Shown here: positions 14,032-24,428 of the stretch, in pieces
Layout: each line of letters opens with the position of its first letter
How positions within the stretch are numbered: the first letter of the stretch is position 1
Source: Astropecten irregularis
Taxonomy: Eukaryota > Echinodermata > Asteroidea > Paxillosida > Astropectinidae
Assembly: GCA_963971285.1 (NCBI GenBank)
Contig: OZ020246.1
Span: forward strand, 10,399,217 to 10,463,216
Direction of reading: 5' to 3'
Length of the DNA stretch: 64,000 nucleotides
Made by a program: the position numbers and the translations under genes
Notes under the pieces: generated by a model
The model's database searches: none
What the model was told of the DNA's origin: nothing
What the model saw: the letters and a program-made list of their open reading frames with translations, nothing else

Positions 14032-14047
14032 ACTTGGTGGCGCTGCC
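14032..14047 (+). promoter_or_regulatory. CTCF-like motif, weaker
   Basis: ACTTGGTGGCGCTGCC shares the GGTGGCGCT core with the other candidates but has a less typical left flank. Same orientation as the others. Confidence 0.2.
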
Positions 14048-15486
14048 GTGGGCAATTTCCAAAATGTCCAGTCGTCTGTTTGGTTAGGGTTAATATTATT
14101 TTCAGTTCTGTTCCAAATCTTTCCCTTGTGCTCTTTTTAGTACTTCTTCTTCACAATTCATAGGCTTGTTTACTGGGAAAGACGAATTCTATATAAACTG
14201 TTCCTCTCGCAATTGTGGGTGATGTTGCTGCAATTATTCATTTTGGTTTGTCGCATTGCCGAACTTGACAACTGACAAAGGTACCCTCTGTGAAATAACA
14301 GTTTTTTAATAGTGTTTACCATTTTCTTCTCTTGGTATCCCGGAAAAAGGCAATGAAGTGAGATTGTTGTATACGCCTTTACGTTCAAACATTTCCCACG
14401 CCGGAGCCGAGTGCAGAGCGTGATCGGAGGCCGGATAGCCCGGGCTTCACCCCTCCTGAACCGCGGCTGTAAATCTCTCAGTATATACAAAAAGCCACCC
14501 TCCAAACTTAAGGGGGTCCACGAGCGAGATTTTGTATACAAGAACAATTTCGAGATCCTCAAAGTCTGCCGTTTGAAAACAACTTGAAAATGTTGGTGGT
14601 ATAAATGTCATGGCTGGTTGTGGCAAGGCACACGGGGAGTGTACGCTTCCTGGGAACCACCGCGTGTGGGTCGTGCTTGACTTGAAGCAGCTAATTTGCG
14701 GGGGATGTCCAAATTCATAGGCCTGATTCTGATGCCGGTGCTGAGTTCAAAACACCGTGGACTTAGGATGACCCAAAATGTCATCCATCGAGGCCGTGCA
14801 CGTCGTCAGTGATGCAGGTAGGAGCGATTCTATCAGCACGTGCTAAGAGTCATCGAAAAAAGAAGAAGACGTGTTCATTTGCTTGTAAGTTGGATGTTGA
14901 CTTCAACAGGCAATGCTGCATTCACAAGAGTGCGGTTAACAAGCCCTCAAAGAATGAAAGATGGAAAGTTTGAGGATTAAGACATAAAGTATAGGAGCAG
15001 AAGGTAGAATTTAAAACTTCCTTGCGTCCAGTGATCATCTTGCTTGGAGCTGCATCAATATTACTACAAAATAGACACGCATGTACTAGTATAAAAAATG
15101 ACATAGGCCTAACTCTGCAGATATGCACACGAACGTGCACTGTCCAGGGACAGGCAACGAAAGAGCTATGTGCAGAATAGACCTATAGAGAATTAAAAAC
15201 AAAACATTTGCAAGCAGATGCACAGACGGACAAACTACCCAGAGGGAAAAAAAGAGGTCGTGCGACCAAAACCCAAGGGGCGAAAAAACTGCACGCCATT
15301 ATTATTTGCATCATGGTTTAAAGAAGATGATAATGATTGGGATGCATTATAGAGCACTCGAGCTACATACATACTGGCAATCGATGTATCTTTCAGGAAA
15401 ACACGACACATTGTAACGATGTCGGGAGTTAATATATTAATATCGGCAGCTTGGTATAATTTTAGTGGGAAGTCAGAGACGTGTGG

Positions 15487-15524
15487 AGGGTGGGGGGGAG
15501 GGGAGGGGGGAGGGGGGGGGGGGG
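15487..15524 (+). repeat. G-rich tract, G-quadruplex capable
   Basis: Successive runs of seven, four, six and more than ten guanines are separated by single bases. The plus strand could fold into G-quadruplexes. It lies a few bases from the donor of the minus-strand exon candidate at 15532-15594. Confidence 0.8.
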
Positions 15525-15531
15525 CTCTCAC

Positions 15532-15594
15532 CCAGCGAAAAAAATTACTCGTCGACACTTTAATCGAAACGAAATCACTTGTCAGGCGTGATGA
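15532..15594 (-). CDS. Possible internal exon, unrecognized
   Basis: On the minus strand a pyrimidine-rich tract, TTTCTCTTGTTTTGAAG, precedes the segment and GTGAGA follows it. The 63 bases stay open in phase 0 and read SSRLTSDFVSIKVSTSNFFR plus a final W. No domain is recognizable. The acceptor ends in AAG, less common than CAG, and the frame continues open past the donor into a proline run produced by the G-rich tract. A chance pseudo-exon is possible. Confidence 0.2.
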
Positions 15595-15805
15595 CTTCAA
15601 AACAAGAGAAATCCTACTTCAAGAAGCATCGTCCCCTGGCCGTCCCGTTAGTGACAGGGGCAAGCACTTCACACAACTCAGCCACTCATCCCGTTCCTTC
15701 CGACCAAACCGATTTCACTCTCTCTCAGTCTCAGTATTCTTCTTCAGAATCTCCAACCAACCAACCCCCCAAAAATGTGATAGAATTGCATGAGTATAAT
15801 TATCA

Positions 15806-15845
15806 GAGAGAGAGAGAGAGGGGGGGGGGAGAGAAAAAAAAAGCA
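15806..15845 (+). repeat. (GA)n, G and A runs
   Basis: A GA dinucleotide run is followed by about nine guanines and then an A run. The overlapping frames on the plus strand are artefacts of this tract. Confidence 0.7.
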
Positions 15846-16506
15846 AGCGAGGTGTTGCAGCGGCGTCATCCGGTACTCCAAGACCGGTAACAATTCCTGT
15901 ATTATTATGGACCGTGTTTGATGTTATGCAAGCTGCCGTCTAGTTGGACCCTGGACCGGGGGGGGGGGGGGTTGACTTGCGATGATTGCACCGGTTCCGT
16001 ACACCCTTCCCTAATCCATGTAAGAGGAGACAGCCGGGGATGACTTCTCGTGCTTGTCAATTTTACTCTGCACGCGTAATCCTGACGATATTGTATCATA
16101 ATGAATGCATTTTTTTTTCGTTCCAATCATGTATACTCTGCAAGGGATGGCCGGGCCGAGTTGAGGGTCCGGTACAACAGTCTGAAACTCTCCATAACTT
16201 GGAGAGTAGGAGACATCGTTGGAGAGTAGGGGGAGTATATAAAGTGAGTGGTAATACAGACATAATCAACGAATACAGTGCTGTATTTATGTATACAGAG
16301 AGACGTGGTACTTCAGTTGCCAAACTGGGGCGCCCGGCTCTGCAACTTCAACTTTCCATCATTGTTTTGGTTGGTACTCTAGGTCTATAATGTGGGCTTT
16401 CAAGACTTCAAGAGTTGGCACCTCTTTGAAAGGAAAGGGGGGAGAATTATTTGAAGGCAGCCGAGGCGAAGTGCTAAGTTAGGAAATTCAAGGGCATCGT
16501 TCCCCT

Positions 16507-16531
16507 CCCCCCCCCCCCCCCCCCCCCCCCC
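16507..16531 (+). repeat. Poly-C tract
   Basis: About 25 consecutive cytosines, the longest single-base run in the window. With the G runs at 15487-15524 and 15958-15971, three long G/C homopolymers fall within about 1 kb. Confidence 0.9.
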
Positions 16532-16743
16532 ACCGTAACCCTTGTCTACAAAGTACTTCGACTAAAAGCTATAACCCGTTAAGTGGACACACGAAGTTTT
16601 TTTCTTTCGTAACCGGCATCGTTTCGCATACATTTTATTACTTTGTCGCGCGGCCGCGTCTTAGCTCTGTGAATCTCAAATCGTGAATTCGTATACTGTT
16701 CTCGATCTACATGCCTTGCTCGACTGTCTCGAACTCATTTCTA

Positions 16744-16762
16744 CCGACAGAGGGCGCTTCTG
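16744..16762 (+). promoter_or_regulatory. CTCF-like motif (best match)
   Basis: CCGACAGAGGGCGCTTCTG closely fits the canonical CTCF core CCASCAGAGGGCGCT. It lies about 650 bases beyond the 3' end of the minus-strand two-exon gene candidate. Confidence 0.4.
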
Positions 16763-17401
16763 TCTACCTCATTATATTTACAATTGCCATGGGGATGTTG
16801 AATTTATTTGAGATCCAGAAAAAAAAATTTTTTCACGGAGGCACGTTCAGTAGCTTCATTTGATTGGTCTAAATTAGAAAGACGGATCGGTTTTGTTTTC
16901 TTTCAGAAATGCATGATGTGAACATGAAACATTCCTCACTTTTGTAAGACCCTATGTTGTTTTTACGAATCGACGCATGTGCATTCGATATGGGATATTG
17001 TGCTCAAGAAAAGAACACTCTTTTTGTTGTGTGTGTGTGTCTAGTAAGAATTCCAAAGGGAGTTCTGTATTTGGATATTTTGAAATGAGGATTAATACAA
17101 GTCTACGGATACTCTAGTGAACTTAAAAAAAAATCTTATCTACATTTTTATTTTCATTTTTTTTCTATTGGCTGTCGTGCACTGAAGCTGTATTTTATTA
17201 ATGGGGTACAGTTTTTGTAATTCAATACCGTTTTTCTTTTTAATAATTACATTGGGTTTGTACGGAGAGCCGGACTCTTATTATGCATGCAGCACCGAGC
17301 ATACATCAGCCGAGAGACTTTTTAAAATGAATCGCACTACAAACGATTTTTCCCCCCTCTTTCCGTAAATTGCCAATAAAAACGAAGGCATAATGGATGT
17401 G

Positions 17402-17782
17402 CTAATTCCTAACATTGATCTTGTTCTTTGAGTATATTCCCTCGGTGGCCGCGTCTAGCATTACATCACACGGGCGCTGGAAATTATCCTGTAGAAAAAG
17501 GAAAATGCCAATTGTGACGGTGGGCTGTGTGTTAGTAGTTGTGTAGTGTCGGGGACGACTCGGGGTTCCCGGCCGGACGGAGCGCCGGCTCCTATCCCCC
17601 CCTCCGATGCTTGCTGCCGTGTTTGCACGCTAGGTGACGATGTTGACGGCTCGCCGGACACTCACCGTCCGTCTTGGGTTTAAAGCCGGGGATGAGACCG
17701 CTAGCTCCCCCAGGACCCTGCGGTTGTGTTGTGACGCACTGGACGCTCCCTTGCAATTGACGCTTCGCGCTATCGCATTCAT
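17402..17782 (-). CDS. Two-exon gene for a 67-residue protein with a D-box-like motif
   Basis: Exon 1 runs from an ATG at 17782-17780 (A at -3, in-frame stop just upstream) down to 17666, 39 codons, ending ACG|GTGAGT. The 177-base intron contains a perfect TACTAAC branch sequence (17537-17531) and ends TTTTCCTTTTTCTACAG. Exon 2, 17488 to 17402, stays in phase and gives 28 codons and a stop. Residues 21-27 are RRVLGEL, which fits the RxxLxxL destruction box of cyclin- and securin-type cell-cycle proteins; this functional link is inference. The N-terminal half is Ser/Arg-rich and probably disordered. I recognize no family. AATAAA-type signals lie about 200-250 bases downstream (TTTATT on the plus strand near 17147 and 17190). 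An unspliced GTG-start reading through the intron is less likely. The CpG-rich setting suggests a promoter nearby. Confidence 0.4.
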
Positions 17783-17789
17783 CCTCACG

Positions 17790-19630
17790 TCTTAGCGCGT
17801 TCGTTCACCCCTCTGCTTTTGACTTTTTTTCTCTCTCTCTCTATTCCTCTTCTAGCCCTCGCTCCCCCATCCCCCCTTCTCCCCCCTCTGTGTCAACCCA
17901 ACTCCTATCGTCATCTCTCTCCCCTCATACGTCTCTCTCCGTTATGTCCCTTGCTCCTTCCCCATTCAAACCCTCTATCTTCACCGAGTCGCAGCATGCA
18001 TATTAGATGGAGGATGCGGGACACGGCCTAGGCTAGGTGGTTGAGAACCCGGCCGAGCTTTCGAGGAGCACCGTCTCCATACCCAAACGAGGTTGTCGAA
18101 CGGGAGGGGGGGAATATTCGGCCGGAAAGGGACGGCCAACATCGTTGGGGATGCAGGCCATATCAACCCGAGACACTTCCCTTAGTGCGCTGACAAGTAG
18201 TCTCCAACAATATCAGGGGCCACAAATCAATGCGTACCGATTGCTGGAGAAAAGATAGGAAGCCATGGAGAGGGGGGGAAGAGATGGAAAGGAGATGGAA
18301 AGACGAGAATCGGAGAAACAAGAGATGAAAGCAAGGGAGAGTGACTGAACAGAAGGGAGGGAGGAGGAAGAAAAAAAAACCTCCACTAGCGTTTTCATGT
18401 CCTCAACGCACGTACACCGTACATCATACGGCCTGTTTTTTTGAAAGTACAAGGGACTTGAAAGCGTCGCTCCGTGTATTAATAGACCTCGCTGCAACTC
18501 AGTTTTTTTTTTTTTAACCTCTTGGTTTCCCTCTTTTCCCAAGCATGATTGACAGAAACTAGGAATGCAATGACCTAGGCTGACCCGTCATCGGAACACA
18601 AGAATCGGTAGACACACACACACACAGAGGCATACACACCGTCACCCCTTACACATAATATACACACATGAAACTGTCCAAAATGTGGCAAGAAATATTG
18701 ATGTGATCATGAATGGTATACCTGTATTACCCATTGCCTCCAGTTTGTAAGAAGAAAAAGAAGAAGACATAAAATGGTGGAGCGCTTGAAACAGCTCACA
18801 CAACTCATTATAGAATCAACAGTAAGCCAAGGCATTAACCATGCACGCTATCATATATCATACTTTATAATGATTTATGTGAAGAATAATTTGAATATCG
18901 TTTTTTTTTCTGGGAATGGAACCTTTTCTTGTCTTTTATCATTATCATTTTTTTGTTCATATGAGGGGGCTTCTGCTATATTGTGTGGTCATTATGTACG
19001 GTATAAAAAAAAATTACAATCCATTATTGCTTTGTTGTCACCGCTGTGCACGTTTGTTCGTGCGTAATTAGCTTGGGATATATTTGTTCCACAGTGTGAT
19101 GCGCTCGTCTGTGCACAAATAAATTGAATCATTCCTGTTGTCATAGACAATAGAAAAAAGAATGAAATTGTATTTATGTTATCATTTTGAAATTTGCTCT
19201 TTTCTCTAAACGTGATTCCGAATGTTTAGCAGCGTTTTCATTATGTTAATTTAACTTAATTTTCATCAGCATGTCCGTGACTTTATAGTTTTTGTGTATC
19301 TTGTCGTATTTCCAGTTTACAGAGACATTTTAGCCTGGAAGAATTTTACAACAAGGTTTGGGAATTCATTGTAAATTTTGTTTTACCGCAATTGATATCA
19401 CCTTGTTACTAGTGTTGTGCACATGCGCAACTGGTCTGTTCCCAGCATGCCTGGCACTTCCGGTATTGATATCAAGTAACTGCATCACAAATTAAATTTT
19501 GAAGTTTGCTACATTTATTTTTAAAGCACGACTGAAAATGAGAAGATTCTGCTGAACTTTGCTCACATTTCTATATATTTACGAGGTGGCAGGATTATGG
19601 CCCCCACTCGGAATGCACATGCATTATTTT
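17790..19630. other. No supported gene; pyrimidine/purine tracts
   Basis: 17815-17990 is C/T-rich and 18260-18385 is purine-rich, so signal-peptide-like and serine-rich frames here are compositional artefacts. CA repeats lie near 18611. The remainder to 19630 is AT-rich and without clear exons. The first exon of the FGF-like gene, if real, should lie upstream of 19637 but I could not locate it. Confidence 0.35.
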
Positions 19631-19636
19631 CTTTAG

Positions 19637-19753
19637 GCTAAAACCGTATACGACAGGAGTGGATTTTCGATCGAGTTTTCCCCCCTACCGCCTGCCCCCG
19701 ATGATGATGATGGTGATGGTGACGGCCCGGGAACCCGACTGAAAAGCAAGCTG
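19637..19753 (+). CDS. Internal exon, FGF-like first core strand (partial gene)
   Basis: A strong acceptor, ATTATTTTCTTTAG, and a consensus donor, CTG|GTAAGA, bound 117 bases that form 39 in-phase codons. An in-frame TAG lies inside the acceptor, so splicing is required. The start reads KTVYDRSGFSIEFSP, close to the first core strand of fibroblast growth factors (LY-R-TGF-L-I-P). The end, PGTRLKSKL, falls where FGFs have GTR and where their conserved first intron lies. Between them is an Asp/Gly run (PDDDDGDGDG) unlike typical FGFs. A second FGF-like exon lies 4.3 kb downstream on the same strand. I found no exon encoding the central FGF core, nor the signal-peptide exon. The exon is fairly likely; the family assignment is tentative. 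Confidence 0.35.
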
Positions 19754-20061
19754 GTAAGAAGAGATGGGGAGTCGAGGCGAGGCGGGACAGAGACCGGGCT
19801 GAAATCGGTTTCTTGCCAATCTGGGGCTTTGTTGTTTTTGTTCTGCATGGCTTGCTCGCAGTCTTCCCGCCTTATTTACACTAATTTACCGCCAGGTAAT
19901 TGATTTGTGACCGGGGCAGTGCATGGGTCTGCCTCACCGCTGTATAATACAGACGTACAGTCACACGGATCACACCTGACCTGTTGACTTGCAAGGAGCA
20001 ATTTCACATCGCTCTTTCCTTGCCCTCAAATTTGAAATTTCCTCCCTTCTCTGCTTACATG

Positions 20062-20418
20062 TTGTATCATACTTTGGTATAAGAAACCAAAACAGAAATG
20101 TTCACAGATTTACGTATAACTTACAGGGTATGAAGATGGTGGTGGTAGAAACATACCGTTAACATTTTCCCGCCTGAAATGCTGTATTTATCCAGAAATT
20201 AGGGAAACGACCGAAAATCTTTTTGATCTTTTAAAAGATCAAAAATAAAAGAGAAAAGACTTAAGAAATACTGTGGCTGTTTTTCACTGTTTTCTCAGAA
20301 AGTGGGCAACGTATGGGACTGAAATTTTCACAGATGACTGTTACTGTATCCGTCTTGATATTTTTGCCCATGAATCTGTATTTCTTTGATAAAAACCAAA
20401 GTTTGATATTACCTTTAA
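20062..20418 (+). mobile_element. TTAA-type MITE, family A, copy 1
   Basis: Matches the full-length family A organisation: a left terminal repeat related to AGGTAGTATCATACTTTGGT (partly decayed here), internal words GTTCACAGATTTACGTATAA, CTTTTAAAAGATC and CACAGATGACTGTTACTGTA, and a right end ACCAAAGTTTGATATTACCT followed by TTAA. It is non-coding and too short to encode a transposase. TTAA targets are typical of piggyBac and Kolobok transposons; the AGG start fits Kolobok better. Confidence 0.8.
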
Positions 20419-20419
20419 C

Positions 20420-21690
20420 AAAGTGTTATTTTCTATACATAGGGCCTATACATACTTGCAATATATAACATGGCATGCACTAGTTGATACAGTTTCGATT
20501 GGGTGAGCAAAATTTTGAATCTGAAAGAGGAAACATGATGCAGTTCCTCTGCATGCAAACTTACAATAACAAATACTTTTTTCATTTTCATTTTGTGATC
20601 AATTGTTCATGTCTATGTATATGTTTTTGCATTGTTCCCAGTGGAGATGAGTTTACACATTAAAGTTGAATTTTGCTAATGTTGAACATGCCTATTATCC
20701 TCTTTGTTGTTTAAAGGGATACTGTATTTTGTAATGAACTTGATATTGTGTGGCTTTTTTGGCGCGTTTTTGTTGTTTACCTTCTCCACGCCAAAAATTC
20801 GCACATTTAAAAACAAAATGGGATCGGACACATTGTCGTGGTGAAATTGTCGTACAGCTTGAAAAAAATGACAAATTTTCACTGGATTATGGATGGCAAA
20901 AAAAACATGACAATCTGTTATTCTTCACAGTAAGTGTTTCCGAACCTGATGGGCGAAATTTACCGTCAGAAAAATGGGGGACTGAATTGAGAAAAATATG
21001 GAGATGAATCAGCTGGCTTATTTATAAGAATCGCACTTGTCATGAAAGCTTATGGAATTGTTTAAGTACCTTGTAAACTCTCTATGAATTAGGCAATAGC
21101 TAAACTGTTTTATACATACATTTGAATAATTTGAAAGATTCAAGCATTTTATTTGTAAATAATTCCATTAATTATAGTTCATGTATAGAGATGTTATGTT
21201 AAAACTGTAATAAAGAGAAAAGTCATTCCTTTATAATGCACGTGCCTTGTTAAAATTGTGCTAAACTCTCCTTTTTCTTTCACATCGTGTTTGATGTGTT
21301 CTAAATTACAATTATTATGGCAACCATTGTTAATTGACTATACGTGGACCCTTTAAAAAAAAATTGATGTACCGGTAGTTTTCTTTGACAGAACCAAAGT
21401 CACTTGAGCAAAATGAAACATAGGGCCTACTCAAGTTGGTTGAACTTTTTAAGTGGACCATGGGCCATGGACCACCCAACTGCCGAGAATTTTTAACGAT
21501 CTGATGTCGATTTATCAAAGGCTTAGCTAAGATTTGCTTGGCGTTCCAGAACAAGTAGCGACTACATGTACTACTACATTGCGTGCTATACGTCGCTGAT
21601 GTGACCTGGTTTCGCCTACATGGTCATTGTTGTAAACCTGCACCCTTTAAAGAAAGAAGAAGAAGGATTGTCTTGGAGTGTTGCGACTGT
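20420..21690. other. No supported gene; possible decayed TTAA element
   Basis: A TTTAAAGGG start at about 20713 and CCCTTTAAA ends at about 21346 and 21645 resemble TTAA-element borders, but their longer ends do not match each other. The 85-codon frame at 20750-21007 is not recognizable. No exon is supportable. Confidence 0.3.
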
Positions 21691-21699
21691 TTACGTGGT

Positions 21700-22650
21700 G
21701 CTCTTCGGTACGATGGGCTCATTAACGACACATCACTTTCTCTTTAGACCCACTCCGGAGTTCATGACCGGTAAAAAGTGAAGACACCTACACCGCAGCG
21801 CTCGGTGTAGGCTGTCAGGCTGTGGTTGTTCAGCGGGCGAACCGTACACCGGTTGGTCTCCGGGCACAGAGGCGAACGATCCGGACGGTATTTAGGCTTG
21901 GAAGAGTACACTTGTGAAGCTTTCCGTCCTTATACCCCGGCCGCATCATAGCAGTACTCGAGCTGGTGACGATTGCCCAAGCTCCACGTATCATTCAAGG
22001 TCCTTAACGAGGAGCTTCCTCACTTGTGAGCTGGCTAACTGCAACGATACCGAAACGATCGCAGATGAAACCATCGAGACTTGCTTGTCCGTCGCATCTC
22101 GAGCCGCTCACTTCTGGCCTGCGGGCTAAACGTCTCGTGAAACGGAGGAGGCCATCTCAGCCGGGGCACCCGGCGCGGCGCGCGGCCGGCCGCCTCCTCC
22201 TCCTCTCTTCGCCCGCTAAGCTGCCAGCCGAGAATGCCGATATCTCTTGTATAGCCCAAGACAAGACTTAAAGAGCTCAGACGATCCCACAGATCTATAA
22301 TAAGCCCTTACGAGGTGCCGAGGTCTGATCCGCACTCATTATGACTAATTTGAAAACATTGTTGGCTGGCAGGGTAATAGAAGCTGTCATATCGCGGGGA
22401 GATGGTGCCGGGGGCAAGAGTAGCATTCGGTTTCCACGTCTGATACACCGGCCGTGCCGGAGCAGCGGACAAACGGTGGCACTTCACACGGGTCGGTTAG
22501 CGTTACTCTCGGCCTGACCCCGGGGTCTGTGGGAGCCTCGCAATTTCCTTTGGAAATCACCGAACAAACAGGCGAGAATTGGCGAGTCTGGGCCCATCAA
22601 GTTAGTGACCCTGTAGCGAGTTCAGAACTTGGGGTATAACCGCGGAGGTG
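21700..22650. promoter_or_regulatory. CpG-rich island, candidate promoter region
   Basis: CpG density is clearly above the surroundings, highest at about 22140-22210, where GCGCGGC and GGCCGG words cluster. Both strands carry open stretches, including a 57-codon plus-strand frame ending at 22129 after a GCAG acceptor-like site, but none is recognizable. A strong CTTTCTCTTTAG acceptor ends at about 21748 and is followed by only 23 bases before a GTAAAA. A promoter or untranslated exon is the most likely content; direction is undetermined. Confidence 0.3.
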
Positions 22651-23041
22651 TAGGCTATAATATATAATAAGGACAGTCCTATAACTATACACAGGCTCAA
22701 ACTGTACTAGCATTCTACGGTGACAGGCAACTTTGCCTCGCTAAAGCTTTGCTGATTGTTCGGGCTGCCACCAGAATTTACACTAACATTTACCTTTGAA
22801 TACACAACTGCCATTGCATGCAGCACTGAGTTAGAGTACTAGCGACTGTTAAATAAAAAGAGCTTTGCGAATTTTCTTTAAAACAGAGCATTTTATAATG
22901 GAACTCGCTGCACCCATGACATTATCTGGTTTAATTTTTGTGTATATATTTGTTAATTCATTACCTCTTGTTGGTATGATGGTAAATATTCAATCCAAGG
23001 AACGGAAGAATGAGAAAGATGACAGGGGGAAACAAGCTTAC

Positions 23042-23105
23042 CTTTATACCCATGCCTGATTCTACAGATGAGAGCAATTCACTGTCAGCATCGGTTGTCA
23101 CAAGG
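23042..23105 (-). CDS. Possible internal exon, unrecognized
   Basis: The minus strand reads one base and then 21 codons, LVTTDADSELLSSVESGMGI plus K, ending AAG|GTAAGC, a good donor. The residue pattern is protein-like and acidic. The acceptor (GATCTAG) is poor, and an in-frame TGA lies only 6 bases upstream of it. A plus-strand alternative reading of the same DNA is also open (ends at 23154), which lowers confidence. Confidence 0.2.
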
Positions 23106-23216
23106 CTAGATCACGTCCTTCGCATCTCACGACCTGTTAAAAGGAAGAGGCGCTGACATTAATTTCATTCTCACTTACTCAACTCTTACCCCTGTTTAGC
23201 TTGACATCTTGAAATA

Positions 23217-23581
23217 TTAAAGGGATGGTGCAGAATTGGTAAGACAAAATACACTTCAAGATCACAGAATCACATAAAACTTTCACTGTATAATGGTGAT
23301 GATAGAAGAAAACATCCCATGAAATGTTTTTGTCTGAAATGCCACATTCGTTGAGAAATAAATGAAACTATTTTCCGAGTTGGAGCAAATCGCTTCGAAG
23401 CGTTTTATTCATTCGTTGAATTGTGTAAACGGGTTTTCACTATTTTCTCGTGACCCAGATGGCTGATTGACCTCAAACTTCTACAGGTTTGTCAGTTAAG
23501 GTATATGATGGATTAAATAATGTGCTTTCACTGTCAGCAACGGTTTTGTCGCAAAAACCAGTTCTGTACCATCCCTATAGA
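23217..23581 (+). mobile_element. TTAA-type MITE, family B
   Basis: Begins TTAA then AGGGATGGTGCAGAATTGGT (23221-23240) and ends ACCAGTTCTGTACCATCCCT (23558-23577). These are inverted repeats of 20 bp with two mismatches. The left flank is TTAA; the right flank is ATAG, apparently mutated. The interior is non-coding. The AGGG start and TTAA target fit Kolobok-type elements. Confidence 0.75.
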
Positions 23582-24067
23582 GATGTGCGTGCTACATTGT
23601 CTGCGCTTATCCAAATTGGAGTATTACAGAAAATTAATGAAAACTAAATACATTTTTATCATCTGCCTTCGAATATTTCCTTGGAATGTCCAAATTCTTC
23701 ACGCGACCCGATGTGTGATATATGCCGGTACTGTTTGTTTTTGTTTTGTTATTAATTTTGTTTTAGTAATTTTCTCTTTTTAATTCCCAAAATACATATC
23801 TATTTTGTGACACGAAAGAAATGTAGGCATATATGAGTTACAGATCTAGATAGGACTAGTTTCTGGTGGTTTTATCGTAACAATCTTTTTTTTTCGGCCA
23901 TTAGTCTTCCTTTTATGACTTATAGCTTGTGTTTTGTGCCTCTTTTTTTGCCTTATATTGATACAACCTTTTTTTGCCAATCAAGTGTGCATGATATAAC
24001 CCCCATATGGTATAGGCACTATAAGCCAGCATGAATGGGTTTTTATTCCACTGTGTGTTGATGCCAG

Positions 24068-24324
24068 ACGAGAGAATGTATGTTGGCCTCAACGAAACTG
24101 GGAAAAATTTAAGGGGAGGACGGAGCCCTGCACGCCGCGCACCGCTGAAGCTACAGCTCCATATTATACACCCAACCAAGCATCGCCATTACTGGAGATT
24201 TCGACCAGCGATACCCGGGCTACAAACACCGCCCGATTGTTATCTGGACTACTTAGGCCTAACCGGCATGAAAGCGACGGAGCGTTGGAAAGATTTCTGT
24301 CGGGGTTCTAGATTGATACACTGA
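24068..24324 (+). CDS. Terminal exon with FGF-like C-terminal core signature
   Basis: An acceptor ending GTTGATGCCAG precedes an open stretch of two bases plus 84 codons and a TGA. An upstream TAA at about 24022 closes the frame, so the segment must be spliced or begin at the ATG at 24031. Near the start, ERMYVGLNETGKNLRGGR resembles the last core strands of fibroblast growth factors (YVALN-x-x-GK-x-x-RG), followed by an Arg/Lys stretch and HIIHP where FGFs have HFLPR. The tail of about 45 residues is longer than in most FGFs. The intron would lie just before the RxMYV strand, not the commonest FGF position. Together with 19637-19753 on the same strand this suggests a diverged or partly missed FGF gene. 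Confidence 0.4.
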
Positions 24325-24428
24325 ATTGAAGGGAAAAAAGGGACAGAAGAATTTACACTGCCGTGTCTTCTCTGGTCAAGTGATTTTTGTTCTGCCTCTT
24401 TCAAGGATGAAATTGACAGGATAAGTTT

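Larger units (their letters stand above)
10620..15480. other. No supported gene; candidate CTCF-like sites and simple repeats
   Basis: A 151-codon frame at 10921-11376 has no recognizable domain and includes T-rich low-complexity codons, so it is not called. CA-rich repeats lie at about 12063-12092. Two CTCF-like motifs are listed separately (12538-12552 and 14032-14047). A 53-codon ATG frame at 14812-14973 is lysine- and cysteine-containing but unrecognized and without splice support. Nothing else is supportable. Confidence 0.4.

Noticed and set aside
17461-17661. 66-codon minus-strand frame beginning MSGEPSTSSP
   Set aside because: Its start is GTG within a donor, and it runs through an intron that has its own branch site and acceptor; the spliced model explains the DNA better.
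18213-18542. Minus-strand frame after a very strong pyrimidine acceptor
   Set aside because: Both the acceptor and the Ser/Leu/Pro-rich product come from one long C/T tract.
20713-21352. A further TTAA element between TTTAAAGGG and CCCTTTAAA
   Set aside because: The ends match only over AAAGGG; longer terminal repeats do not agree.
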